Part shown: positions 1 to 7,122 of the stretch, one piece after another
Numbering within the stretch: the first letter of the stretch is position 1
Layout: each line of letters opens with the position of its first letter
Translations under genes and position numbers: made by a program
Source: Oscillospiraceae bacterium
GTDB lineage: Bacteria > Bacillota > Clostridia > Oscillospirales > UBA929
Assembly (NCBI GenBank): GCA_031271325.1
Contig: JAISVY010000081.1
Span: 1 to 26,596 of the forward strand
DNA: 26,596 nt
Direction: 5' to 3'
The notes under the pieces: model-generated
Told to the model about the DNA's origin: nothing
Databases searched by the model: none
What the model saw: the letters and a program-made list of their open reading frames with translations, nothing else

Positions 1-2
1 GC

Positions 3-233
3 CCGATCCTGATGACGGCGCTGACCACAATCGTCGCGATGAGCATGATGATGTTCGCCGTCGGGCAGGGTACCGAAATGATGCAGCCGATGGCGATCAC
101 CTCGGTCGGCGGTCTGCTCAACGCCACGCTGATGACCCTGTTCGTCGTCCCCGCCAGGTACGACCTGTTCCACAAAAACAAAGACTTCCGCCCGGAAGAA
201 AATTTGGAGGATAAAGACGACGATGCTTCGTGA
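3..233 (+). CDS. RND family efflux transporter, C-terminal fragment
   Basis: This is the last 76 residues of an AcrB/SwrC-type RND transporter; the frame is open to the window edge, so the gene starts outside. The segment PILMTALTTIVAMSMMMF is the typical RND motif at the start of a late transmembrane helix, and it is followed by the last helix (SVGGLLNATLMTLFVVPARYD) and a short acidic cytoplasmic tail (EENLEDKDDDAS). Such pumps use the proton gradient to export hydrophobic compounds across the inner membrane; in Firmicutes they work with a membrane-fusion partner, probably encoded upstream. A strong terminator 68 nt after the stop closes the transcription unit. Substrate cannot be told from this end. 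Confidence 0.9.
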   Translation, partial: PILMTALTTIVAMSMMMFAVGQGTEMMQPMAITSVGGLLNATLMTLFVVPARYDLFHKNKDFRPEENLEDKDDDAS

Positions 234-256
234 CCGACAGCAATCGTCCGCCTTTC

Positions 257-283
257 AGGCGAACACGCAATTTTCAACACTTC
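257..283 (+). repeat. Short dispersed repeat, copy 1
   Basis: The 24-nt core at 257-280 (GCGAACACGCAATTTTCAAC plus flanks) recurs inverted at 1296-1319, and 25 nt of it (259-283, GCGAACACGC to CACTTC) recurs at 15443-15467. Copies 2 and 3 sit beside the longer dispersed repeat described below. An AT-rich segment follows each copy. The function is unknown; it may be one end of a composite non-autonomous repeat. Confidence 0.75.
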
Positions 284-300
284 TTGTATAGTTTGAGACT

Positions 301-336
301 GAACCGGCGGGGACAATCCCGCCGGTTCTTTGTTTT
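301..336 (+). terminator. Rho-independent terminator after the RND gene
   Basis: A perfect 11-bp stem (GAACCGGCGGG at 301-311, CCCGCCGGTTC at 318-328) with a 6-nt loop is followed directly by TTTGTTTT. It lies 68 nt after the RND transporter stop codon, in the right orientation to end that transcript. Confidence 0.9.
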
Positions 337-390
337 CGGCAAAATCCGCCGTTCAGACGAAGGGCGCTCGGGCGTATGATATAGGAGAAG

Positions 391-490
391 CTCTAAAAAC
401 CTCATGTTCGCCGCTAGGCGAACGAGCGAAGCGCTTGCGAACAGGCGCCTGTGGCGCGGCATCGCACGCCGGAGCGGGAGGTTTTTAGAG
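391..490. repeat. MITE-like 100-bp inverted-repeat element
   Basis: Perfect 13-bp terminal inverted repeats (CTCTAAAAACCTC at 391-403, GAGGTTTTTAGAG at 478-490) bound a GC-rich, hairpin-filled interior. Inside are a 7-bp stem with 4-nt loop (406-423, GTTCGCC/GGCGAAC) and a perfect 12-bp palindrome (441-452, ACAGGCGCCTGT). It encodes nothing convincing. Together with the preceding terminator and short repeat it fills the gap between the RND gene and the methyltransferase gene. Its interior resembles sequence at about 15300-15350 (GCGCCTG, GCGGCATCGC), so it may belong to a modular repeat family. Confidence 0.6.
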
Positions 491-553
491 TGACCCCATG
501 GAGAAGTCACGCGCGATGCGGAACGCGAATAAATAAAAACGGGGGTTACGAGA

Positions 554-1279
554 GTGGAGAAGTCGTTGAGCGCGGAGGAATGGGGAAACATTTACAACCA
601 GGAGCAATTGAACATACTTCTTCACGATGTGCAGACCCCCGAAGCGCAGAGCGAATGGACGCGGGAGATGCTCAACCTCACAAAACCCGGCGACAGGGTA
701 CTGGAGATCGGTTCGGGGAGCGGTCAGACCTCTCTGTGCCTGGCGAAGGCGGGGCGCGCGGTGACGGCGCTGGATTTCTCGGAGAGCGCGCTGCGTTTGG
801 CGTCCGCCGTGGCGGAAACGCTGTCCATTGAGCTGCGCACCGTGCTTCACGACGCGCATATCGCGCTGCCCTTTGAGGAGCGCGAATTTGACTGTGTCTT
901 TCATGCCGGGCTGCTGGAGCACTTTGATGTTGCGGAGCGCATCCGGTTGCTGCGTTTGTGGAAACCGTACGGCAGAAAGATGGTTTCGATGGTGCCGAAC
1001 GCCGCGTCCCTCTGTTACCGGCTGGGGAAAGAGTTTTTAGAAAACCACGGAATCTGGAAGTGGAGGAAGGAAGAACCTTCCTATACGCAGACCGGGGAGT
1101 TCCTCAACGCGGGGTACACCGTCGAGCGGGAATACACGATTGATATAGATTCCTCTCTGTATTTCATGGAGGGCGGCGCGCTGAAAGAAACCCTGTCTCG
1201 GCTTTGGGCAGAGCGCCGGAGACAGGGCTTGACGGACTTGCTTCATCAGGGGTATCTGCTGGTGACAATCGGGGTTTAA
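554..1279 (+). CDS. Class I SAM-dependent methyltransferase
   Basis: A 241-residue protein with a Rossmann-type methyltransferase core. Motif I is VLEIGSGSGQTS (residues 49-60), the acidic end of strand 2 is VTALDFSESA (70-79), and a post-I motif lies near DCVFHAGLLEHF. This is the Methyltransf_11/25 type. These enzymes transfer a methyl group from S-adenosylmethionine to small molecules or sugars; the substrate is not evident. The start is GTG at 554, preceded by a GGGGG stretch at 541-545; no ATG fits better. The gene stands alone on the + strand between two repeat clusters and converges on the glycosyltransferase genes. It could act in surface glycan modification given those neighbours, but that is inference from position only. 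Confidence 0.8.
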   Translation: MEKSLSAEEWGNIYNQEQLNILLHDVQTPEAQSEWTREMLNLTKPGDRVLEIGSGSGQTSLCLAKAGRAVTALDFSESALRLASAVAETLSIELRTVLHDAHIALPFEEREFDCVFHAGLLEHFDVAERIRLLRLWKPYGRKMVSMVPNAASLCYRLGKEFLENHGIWKWRKEEPSYTQTGEFLNAGYTVEREYTIDIDSSLYFMEGGALKETLSRLWAERRRQGLTDLLHQGYLLVTIGV

Positions 1280-1295
1280 TACAAATTGTATAATC

Positions 1296-1597
1296 GTGTT
1301 GAAAATTGCGTGTTCGCCTGTGGCAATGGACAGTTGACAATGGACAATTAGGACGCGTAGGGCGCGACGACCCCGGCGCGCCGCCGGTTTCAACGTCCTG
1401 TGTAGGGGAGGCGTTTTGCCTCCCGCGATACCCGCGGGCGGGATGACCCCGCCCCTACAATGTGGCAATTGTCACGTTCCCTTCGCCTCATGGCAACAGA
1501 CAATGGACAGTTGACAATGGACAATTAGGACGCGTAGGGCGCGACGACCCTGGCGCGCCGCCGGTTTCAACATCCTGTGTAGGGGAGGCGTTTTGCC
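1296..1597. repeat. Tandem dispersed repeat, two 97-nt copies plus hairpin
   Basis: Two direct copies of a 97-nt unit lie at 1324-1420 and 1501-1597, differing at about two positions. Each starts CAATGGACAGTTGACAATGG and ends GGAGGCGTTTTGCC. Copy one continues into a long palindrome (about 1403-1459; GTAGGGG at one end, CCCCTAC at the other) that copy two lacks. The 1296-1319 edge is the inverted short repeat also seen at 257. A third, inverted copy lies at 15348-15440. Copy two ends one base before the stop codon of the minus-strand glycosyltransferase gene, so insertion next to that gene is likely. No protein is encoded. It fills the whole 1280-1598 gap. Confidence 0.85.
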
Positions 1598-1598
1598 G

Positions 1599-2417
1599 TC
1601 ATTCGTTTGCCATGGACGTAAAGTGATCCCCGAAGAATTGGATATGCCACGGGTTTACGTGTACGCGCGAGAGCACGTCCATTCCCATCGCGCCGTATTG
1701 CTTGACCAGCCCCGCGAAGTTTGCGTACAGATCGCCGCCCAAGCCGTACCGCTGTCCGCCGATCGCGTGGTACACCACGGAGCGGTACAGAATCTTCGGG
1801 AACCAATTCGCGCGGGTTCCGTAATAGTAATGATAGCTCACCAACAGGCTGTCGTCTTCAAACGCCTGAAACGCCGGCAGAAAACGGGTGTCGTATCCGC
1901 CCACCGCCTTGAGGACTTCCGCCCTGTGGACGCACGGATGCACCAGCCCGCGCCCGATCCGGTCGCCTCTGTACGGCGCGAGGTAGTCTTCGATACCGTC
2001 CGGGTAGCGCTCTATGATCTCGGCGTCGGTGACAATCGCGCAGCAGATCATCGGTTCCTCCGCGTTGTCGCGCAGGTATTCGCAAAGCGGAGTATCCCAC
2101 CGTGCCGCGAAAATCATGTCCGTGTGCAGTTCGCTGATGTATTCCGCGTCGGGCAGCTGCCCGAATATATACCGGAAACAGCCCTGCCGCCCCGCCACGA
2201 TACCGACGTTCACCGCGCTGCCGATGACGACGCTGTTGAGACGGAATTGTTGCAGATATTCGGTCAGCTCAACGTTTGTGAAATACCCCTGATTGTACAC
2301 CACCACGGTGGTGTGCTCGCTTTTTTCGAGGGACCGCAAGCAGCGTTCGGCCAGTTGCAAGTCTTGCTCCCTTGTGTTCTCGCGCACCATAAACAGCAAG
2401 GTATGAACCAGTTTCAT
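1599..2417 (-). CDS. GT2-like glycosyltransferase
   Basis: A 272-residue protein with a GT-A-type fold pattern. It has an N-terminal LVHTLLFMVREN strand, a nucleotide-sugar region SELHTDMIF (around residues 95-103) in place of the usual DXD, and a later FEDDSLLVSYHYY segment (around 186-198) matching the acceptor-side ED motif of family 2 enzymes. It has no membrane segment, so it is probably cytoplasmic and acts on a sugar or protein acceptor there. Its ATG overlaps the stop codon of the upstream GT4-GT2 fusion by 4 nt (ATGA at 2414-2417), implying translational coupling and a joint task. The C-terminus ends exactly at the dispersed repeat. Substrate unknown; family membership is fairly secure. 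Confidence 0.75.
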   Translation of the reverse strand: MKLVHTLLFMVRENTREQDLQLAERCLRSLEKSEHTTVVVYNQGYFTNVELTEYLQQFRLNSVVIGSAVNVGIVAGRQGCFRYIFGQLPDAEYISELHTDMIFAARWDTPLCEYLRDNAEEPMICCAIVTDAEIIERYPDGIEDYLAPYRGDRIGRGLVHPCVHRAEVLKAVGGYDTRFLPAFQAFEDDSLLVSYHYYYGTRANWFPKILYRSVVYHAIGGQRYGLGGDLYANFAGLVKQYGAMGMDVLSRVHVNPWHIQFFGDHFTSMANE

Positions 2418-4669
2418 TCGCTGACCCTCCCTTTTAGCACGCTCCTGTTCAGCTCGATCGCGGGAGAGTCCGGCTTATACCGCGCCGCAGCCTCATTGAG
2501 CCTGTATGACTGGTGATAATCGCCCAGCTCGAAGCTGCACACGCAGCCTTCTATATTCGGGATGTACCCGTAATAGTCTACAAGGACAAACCCGTTTGTT
2601 TTCGGCTGTTCTAAAGATGCCGCGATCTTAAACCAATCCAGCGCGGCGGCGAAGTCTTTCGCGTTCTTGTAATAGTAGCCGATCTCGCAGCATATCTCGG
2701 CGCGCGGCGGCGCGTACTCAAAGCTCCTGAGCAAAATGGGCACGATCTTCTTATAGTCGCCCAACGCTTTGTACAGCCCGGCGAGGCTGAAGCAGGCCGC
2801 GATGTTGTCCTCCGCCCATCCTTGGTTTCCGTCTAAAAACTTTTCGAAGTAATACGCCGCTTTGATCCACATGCCGTGGTCCCGCAGTTCTCGGGCGTAG
2901 TAATACAGCGAACGCGGGTCAAACGGCTTTCCGCTTTTTTCGAGCGCTTCATAGATTCTGAGGTTGCGGCCCTGCTGGTCTTGATGGACTTCGATTTTTT
3001 TATGGTGCAGTTCGACGTCGCAGTGTATCACCTTCCCGATCAGCGGAATGCACTCGTGTACGGGACCCAGCCAGACATATCCCTTCTCGCGCCGTATCAG
3101 ACGCTCGCGCGTGGAATAGTGAACCGGGTTGCCGTTTTCGTCGAAGTGGGTGATATAGCGCATGGTGACAATATCGACGGTGGGGTCAAGGTGTTTCTTG
3201 AGTTCCGCCAGTTTTTGCGCCCCTCCTTCGGGCAGGATGTCGTCCGCGTCCATCCACATCTGGTAATCCATCGTCGCTTTCGAAAAAGAGAAGTTACGGG
3301 CTTCCGAAAAATCGTCTACCCACTCGAAATCGTAGATTTTGTCGGTATACCGGCTTGCGATGGCTTTCGTCGCGTCGGCAGATCCCGTATCGACGATGAT
3401 GATCTCGTCTACGGCGTCTTTGACGCTGTCCAGGCAGCGCGCCAAAACTTTTTCCTCATCTTTTACGATCATGCAGAGACTGACCGTGTTCATAACCTTT
3501 CCCTCCGTTGCGGCAAACTCCCGATGACCCTCCGGGCGCTCTTGGGCAACCACTTGATAGGCTGCTATCTCTTTATAATACTCGGTTAGTTTGTCTGCCG
3601 TGATGTCCCAGTCAAACTGTTCGGCGGTTTTCAAGCCGTTTTCGCTGAGGCGTTTCCTCAAGTCCGCGTCGCGGATCAGGCGTTCCAGCGCGGAAACAAT
3701 CTCCCCCGGCTCTTTTACGACCAGCGCGTTTTCCCCGTCCCGCACATAATCCCCGATGCCGCCGCAGTCGGTCGTGACGATTGCCGCGCCGCAGGTCATC
3801 GCTTCGAGCACCGGCAAGCAAAACGACTCGTACATCGAAGCGCAGACGTAGATGTCGGTACGCCGCAGGCATTCGCCGATCGAGTGCTGCGTGGGGTTCA
3901 CCAGCGCCGCTTCCGTAACCCCGGCTGCGGGGTTGCCGGGGGTAATCCAGATAAACTCAAAGTCAATCCCTTTTTCCCGGAGCCGGCGAACAGCCGAGAG
4001 AATTTCCGGCAGGCGCTTGAAATGTATGTAATCGGGACCGATTGTGGTGACCACCGGCTTTTTGTTGCCGGAACGGGCGGCAGGATCATAATTGAACACC
4101 GTCCGGTCAACCGCGTTGGGAATCACGCCGGCGCTTACGTTGAAACACTCGGAGAGTTTCTCCGCCGCGAAGCGCGACACGGTATAGACAAACGGCGCGA
4201 CTTCCATCTGCTTACGCACGTGCGCCATGATTCCCGCGTCCCACGCGCCGGGTTCGAACAGATGCGTATCGCCCTGCTCGAAATACACCACGGGAGCGAT
4301 GTTCTGCTCCACGCACTCATAAATTTCTTTCCAATAGGTCGCGACGATTACGTCGCACGCGGGGATGCGCTCGCACAGCACCTCTTCGTACGCGGGCTGT
4401 ATAAATTCCACGCGCGGGTCGAGGGCAAACCAATCCGGTCTAGGTAAGTGACAGAGTACGGTCACCTGATGCCCCCTTTGCGAAAGCCGGTTGCAGTGCT
4501 CGAAGACCACTTTGCTGCCGCCGCATATGCCCGTCCATGTCATGACATACACGATACGGAGGAACTCTTTACCCGGTTTCCCTTTCTGAAGCGTCATCGG
4601 CTTTCTGTCTTGCAGCCGTTTATCCCGCCTCTCATACTCCCGGTTCCGAAATTCGTTGTAGTCCATCAT
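2414..4669 (-). CDS. Fused glycosyltransferase: GT4 + GT2 + TPR-like tail
   Basis: A 751-residue, three-part protein. Residues about 37-375 form a GT4 (GT-B) enzyme: TGICGGSKVVFEHCNRL at the N-lobe, and the E-x7-E motif E281-SFCLPVL-E289. Residues 393-600 form a GT2 (GT-A) enzyme: NTVSLCMIVKDEE, VDTGSADAT, and the metal-binding DAD at 474-476 (MWMDADDILP). The remainder, rich in Tyr/Ala helices (SLYYYARELRDHGMWIKAAYYFEKF and on), is TPR-like and may bind a protein acceptor. GT2-TPR proteins in Firmicutes are usually separate genes of about 350 residues, so the fusion is notable. An internal GGAGGG-AAAGGTT-ATG at 3493 could start the GT2-TPR half separately. The chosen ATG has GAGGGG 7 nt upstream. 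It likely builds surface or protein glycans with the coupled GT2 gene. Confidence 0.85.
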   Translation of the reverse strand: MMDYNEFRNREYERRDKRLQDRKPMTLQKGKPGKEFLRIVYVMTWTGICGGSKVVFEHCNRLSQRGHQVTVLCHLPRPDWFALDPRVEFIQPAYEEVLCERIPACDVIVATYWKEIYECVEQNIAPVVYFEQGDTHLFEPGAWDAGIMAHVRKQMEVAPFVYTVSRFAAEKLSECFNVSAGVIPNAVDRTVFNYDPAARSGNKKPVVTTIGPDYIHFKRLPEILSAVRRLREKGIDFEFIWITPGNPAAGVTEAALVNPTQHSIGECLRRTDIYVCASMYESFCLPVLEAMTCGAAIVTTDCGGIGDYVRDGENALVVKEPGEIVSALERLIRDADLRKRLSENGLKTAEQFDWDITADKLTEYYKEIAAYQVVAQERPEGHREFAATEGKVMNTVSLCMIVKDEEKVLARCLDSVKDAVDEIIIVDTGSADATKAIASRYTDKIYDFEWVDDFSEARNFSFSKATMDYQMWMDADDILPEGGAQKLAELKKHLDPTVDIVTMRYITHFDENGNPVHYSTRERLIRREKGYVWLGPVHECIPLIGKVIHCDVELHHKKIEVHQDQQGRNLRIYEALEKSGKPFDPRSLYYYARELRDHGMWIKAAYYFEKFLDGNQGWAEDNIAACFSLAGLYKALGDYKKIVPILLRSFEYAPPRAEICCEIGYYYKNAKDFAAALDWFKIAASLEQPKTNGFVLVDYYGYIPNIEGCVCSFELGDYHQSYRLNEAAARYKPDSPAIELNRSVLKGRVSE

Positions 4670-4707
4670 AAGCAGCCCCTCTTACAAATGAAATGCTGAA
4701 AATTCGC

Positions 4708-4757
4708 AAAAAAACCCCGCCCTTAATACCTATTCTATGCGGAAATAGGCAGGCGGT
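4708..4757 (-). terminator. Terminator of the moxR-manA operon
   Basis: Read on the minus strand, an outer stem of ACCGCC pairing with GGGCGG and an inner CCTATT/AATAGG pair form an interrupted hairpin, followed by a run of seven T. It sits 64 nt past the manA stop and upstream of the glycosyltransferase fusion, separating the two transcription units. The glycosyltransferase promoter would then have to fit in 4670-4710; only a weak candidate (TTGCGA, 17 nt, TGTAAG) is visible. Confidence 0.7.
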
Positions 4758-4820
4758 TAATTATGAAGTTGTTGGGACACCCAATACATATTTGCGGGGG
4801 AGCGCTTGCCCGTCTGACTG

Positions 4821-5669
4821 TTATCTGTTATCTGTAAACTGCCCGCACACCAGCACCGTCGCGCCCCCCGACAGCGTCAGCTCGCCGGAACCGGCGGGGA
4901 TATAGACGCTGTCGCCTTTTGTTATCCGCAGCGTTTCGCCGCCGCATCCGGCGGTACAATCCCCTTCGCAGCACAGGACGGAGCGGAACCCCGGCGCGGT
5001 CTGCGTGTATGTTCCCGACAGGGCGACCCGGTCAACGGTGAAATATTCGCAGCCGGCTAAACGCTCCTCGCGGAAATCCGCAGAGACGCGCGCCTCGCCG
5101 CGCCCCGGCGCGGTCAGGGGCGACGGTTTCAGGAGCGCCACGTCCAACGCCTGCTCGATATGCAGCGGGCGCGGGTTGCCGTCGGCGTCCAAACGCCCGA
5201 AATCGTAGAGGCGGTATGTGACATTGGAATTCTGCTGGATTTCGGCAAGCACAATCCCCGCGCCGATCGCGTGGACGGTTCCGGCGGGGATGAAGACCGC
5301 GTCGCCCCGCCGCACGGGGAGTTTGCGCAAAACTTCGGTCAGCGTGCCGTTGTCCACGCGCGCCCGAACCTCGTCCCGCGTCAGTTCGCGGGTAAACCCG
5401 AAGCAGAGGAACGCGCCCGGCTCGCAGTCCAGAATCACCCACATTTCGGTTTTCCCAACGCTGTTCTCATGGGCGCGGGCGTATTCGTCGTCCGGGTGTA
5501 CCTGCACCGACAGGCTTTCCTTCGCGTCGATCAGTTTGATCAGCACCGGCTCGCCGGTCAGCTCCCAGCTCTCGGCGACCCTCGGCAGGTCGGTTTGCTT
5601 GCCGTACTCGGTTTTAAGGCGTGTTCCGCCCCAGATATAATCTTTGAAAATCGGCGTCAATTTCCGCAT
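4821..5669 (-). CDS. manA: Mannose-6-phosphate isomerase, class I
   Basis: A 282-residue cupin-type enzyme that interconverts fructose-6-phosphate and mannose-6-phosphate with a bound zinc ion. The N-terminal FKDYIWGGTRLK (8-19) is typical of the short Firmicute form. Zinc ligands are visible as Q56 and H58 (QVHPDD), E75 (GKTEMW) and H133 (GTVHAIG), and the signature LAEIQQNSNVTYRLYDFGR carries the catalytic arginine R153. The length is close to the usual 310-320 with a slightly short C-terminal cupin. ATG at 5669 has AAGGGGA about 8 nt upstream and overlaps the 3' end of the hexomutase gene by 56 nt. With the mutase it links central metabolism to mannose-1-phosphate and GDP-mannose for glycan synthesis. 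It is the last gene of the operon. Confidence 0.95.
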   Translation of the reverse strand: MRKLTPIFKDYIWGGTRLKTEYGKQTDLPRVAESWELTGEPVLIKLIDAKESLSVQVHPDDEYARAHENSVGKTEMWVILDCEPGAFLCFGFTRELTRDEVRARVDNGTLTEVLRKLPVRRGDAVFIPAGTVHAIGAGIVLAEIQQNSNVTYRLYDFGRLDADGNPRPLHIEQALDVALLKPSPLTAPGRGEARVSADFREERLAGCEYFTVDRVALSGTYTQTAPGFRSVLCCEGDCTAGCGGETLRITKGDSVYIPAGSGELTLSGGATVLVCGQFTDNR

Positions 5670-7122
5670 CGTCCGTTCCCCTTAACATGTAGTAAATCTT
5701 CACCTTCGGCTCCGTACCGCTTGGGCGCACGACAATCGTGCCGTTTTCCAGCTCGATCGCCAGCACGTCGGCGGGCGGCAGACCGCCGATTCCCGATAGG
5801 TAGTCGGTCACTCGCAGAACCGGGTGTCCCGCAATCGAACGCGGCGGACAGCGCCGCAGTCCGCTGACCAATTCGCCGTCCGCCTCAACCGAACGAAGGC
5901 TTGTCGTCCAGCGCCCATAGCGATCATACAGCGCCTCAATCGCGTCAACAAGCGTCAGCCCGCGCCGTTTGCAGTCGGCGGCGGCTTCGCAGACCAGCAT
6001 GGCGGCGTTGACGCCGTCTTTATCCCTCGCGTGGGTGCCCGAGAGGTATCCGCAGCTCTCCTCAAAGCCGAACAGAAAGCGCTCCTCCTCTCCTGCCTGC
6101 TCCAGCAACCCGATCTGTTCCCCGATATACTTAAACCCGGTCAAAACGTTGCGCAGCTCTGCGCCGTACTCCGCGCAAACCGCCTCCGCCATCGGTGTGG
6201 TGACGATGGTCTTGACCGCCACCGGCGGTTTCCCGGAGCGGCGTTTTTGCAGCCTCGCGACGGCATCGAGCAATAAAACGCCGACTTCGTTGCCGGTCAG
6301 GCGGCGCATCGTGCCGTGATGGTTGACCGACACGCCGACGCGGTCGCAGTCCGGGTCGGTCGCGAGCAGCAGGTCGCAGTTCTCCGCGAGGCACAATTTG
6401 CTCCCCAGTTCCAGAGCGCTGTCTTCTTCGGGGTTTGGCTTCGGGCAGGTCGGAAAATTCCCGTCCGGCTCCGCCTGTTCCGCCACCGTGACGAACGCCG
6501 CGCCGATTCGGCGCAGGATGGCTTCCACGCATTCCCGCCCCGCGCCGTTGAGCGGCGTATAGGCGACCTTGATGTCGCAGGGCGTATCGGTAATCCGCAA
6601 TTTTTCCACTTCGGAAAGATATTCCGAAAGTACGCTGTCGGGCACATACCGCACGGTTTTCTCGGCGATAGCCCGCTCGAAATCAACGGTTTTAACAGAA
6701 CCGCTGAAACGGGAGATGTGCCCGCTGATCGTCTCCGCGTCGGTAAGGGTGATCTGCCCGCCGTCCCGCCCGTAGACCTTATAGCCGTTGTATGACGCCG
6801 GGTTGTGGCTCGCGGTGATGCAGACGCCGCATCCGGCGTTCAGGTGCCGGACGGAAAACGAGAGCGCGGGCGTGGGCACAGGCCGGGGAAAGAGCCATAC
6901 TTGGATGCCGTTCGCGGCCAGCACACAGGCGGTCTGTTCGGCGAACTCGCGCGACATCAGGCGGGTATCGTACGCCACCACGGCGCTTCCGCCGCCCGCC
7001 CATTCCGCCACGCCCTGCGTCGCGCGGCTGACGGTGTGCAGATTCATCCGCCCCGCGCCTTCGCCGAGGATACCGCGCAAACCGCCGGTACCGAACACCA
7101 GATCAAAGTCTGTCAATGTCAT
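5614..7122 (-). CDS. Phosphohexomutase (phosphoglucomutase/phosphomannomutase)
   Basis: A 502-residue alpha-D-phosphohexomutase that interconverts hexose-1- and hexose-6-phosphates through a phosphoserine. Visible motifs in order are FGTGGLRG (10-17), the active-site TASHNP with S105, the metal-binding DPDCDR (256-261), the sugar-binding GFEES (352-356) and the phosphate-binding RPSGTEPK (466-473). GFEES and the overall pattern fit PgcA-like bacterial enzymes. Its neighbour manA suggests phosphomannomutase use, but motifs alone do not separate glucose from mannose specificity. The start overlaps the end of alr by 20 nt. The C-terminal 18 residues are encoded in another frame of the first codons of manA. 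Confidence 0.92.
   Translation of the reverse strand: MTLTDFDLVFGTGGLRGILGEGAGRMNLHTVSRATQGVAEWAGGGSAVVAYDTRLMSREFAEQTACVLAANGIQVWLFPRPVPTPALSFSVRHLNAGCGVCITASHNPASYNGYKVYGRDGGQITLTDAETISGHISRFSGSVKTVDFERAIAEKTVRYVPDSVLSEYLSEVEKLRITDTPCDIKVAYTPLNGAGRECVEAILRRIGAAFVTVAEQAEPDGNFPTCPKPNPEEDSALELGSKLCLAENCDLLLATDPDCDRVGVSVNHHGTMRRLTGNEVGVLLLDAVARLQKRRSGKPPVAVKTIVTTPMAEAVCAEYGAELRNVLTGFKYIGEQIGLLEQAGEEERFLFGFEESCGYLSGTHARDKDGVNAAMLVCEAAADCKRRGLTLVDAIEALYDRYGRWTTSLRSVEADGELVSGLRRCPPRSIAGHPVLRVTDYLSGIGGLPPADVLAIELENGTIVVRPSGTEPKVKIYYMLRGTDDAEIDADFQRLYLGRNTP

Noticed and set aside
1324..1597. A CRISPR-like array
   Set aside because: Only two long near-identical units, no short regular repeats with unique spacers, and no cas genes nearby.
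1593..2516. A 307-codon + strand frame opposite the glycosyltransferase gene
   Set aside because: It is the mirror of a real gene in GC-rich DNA and shows no domain; the minus strand has clear GT2 motifs and coupling.
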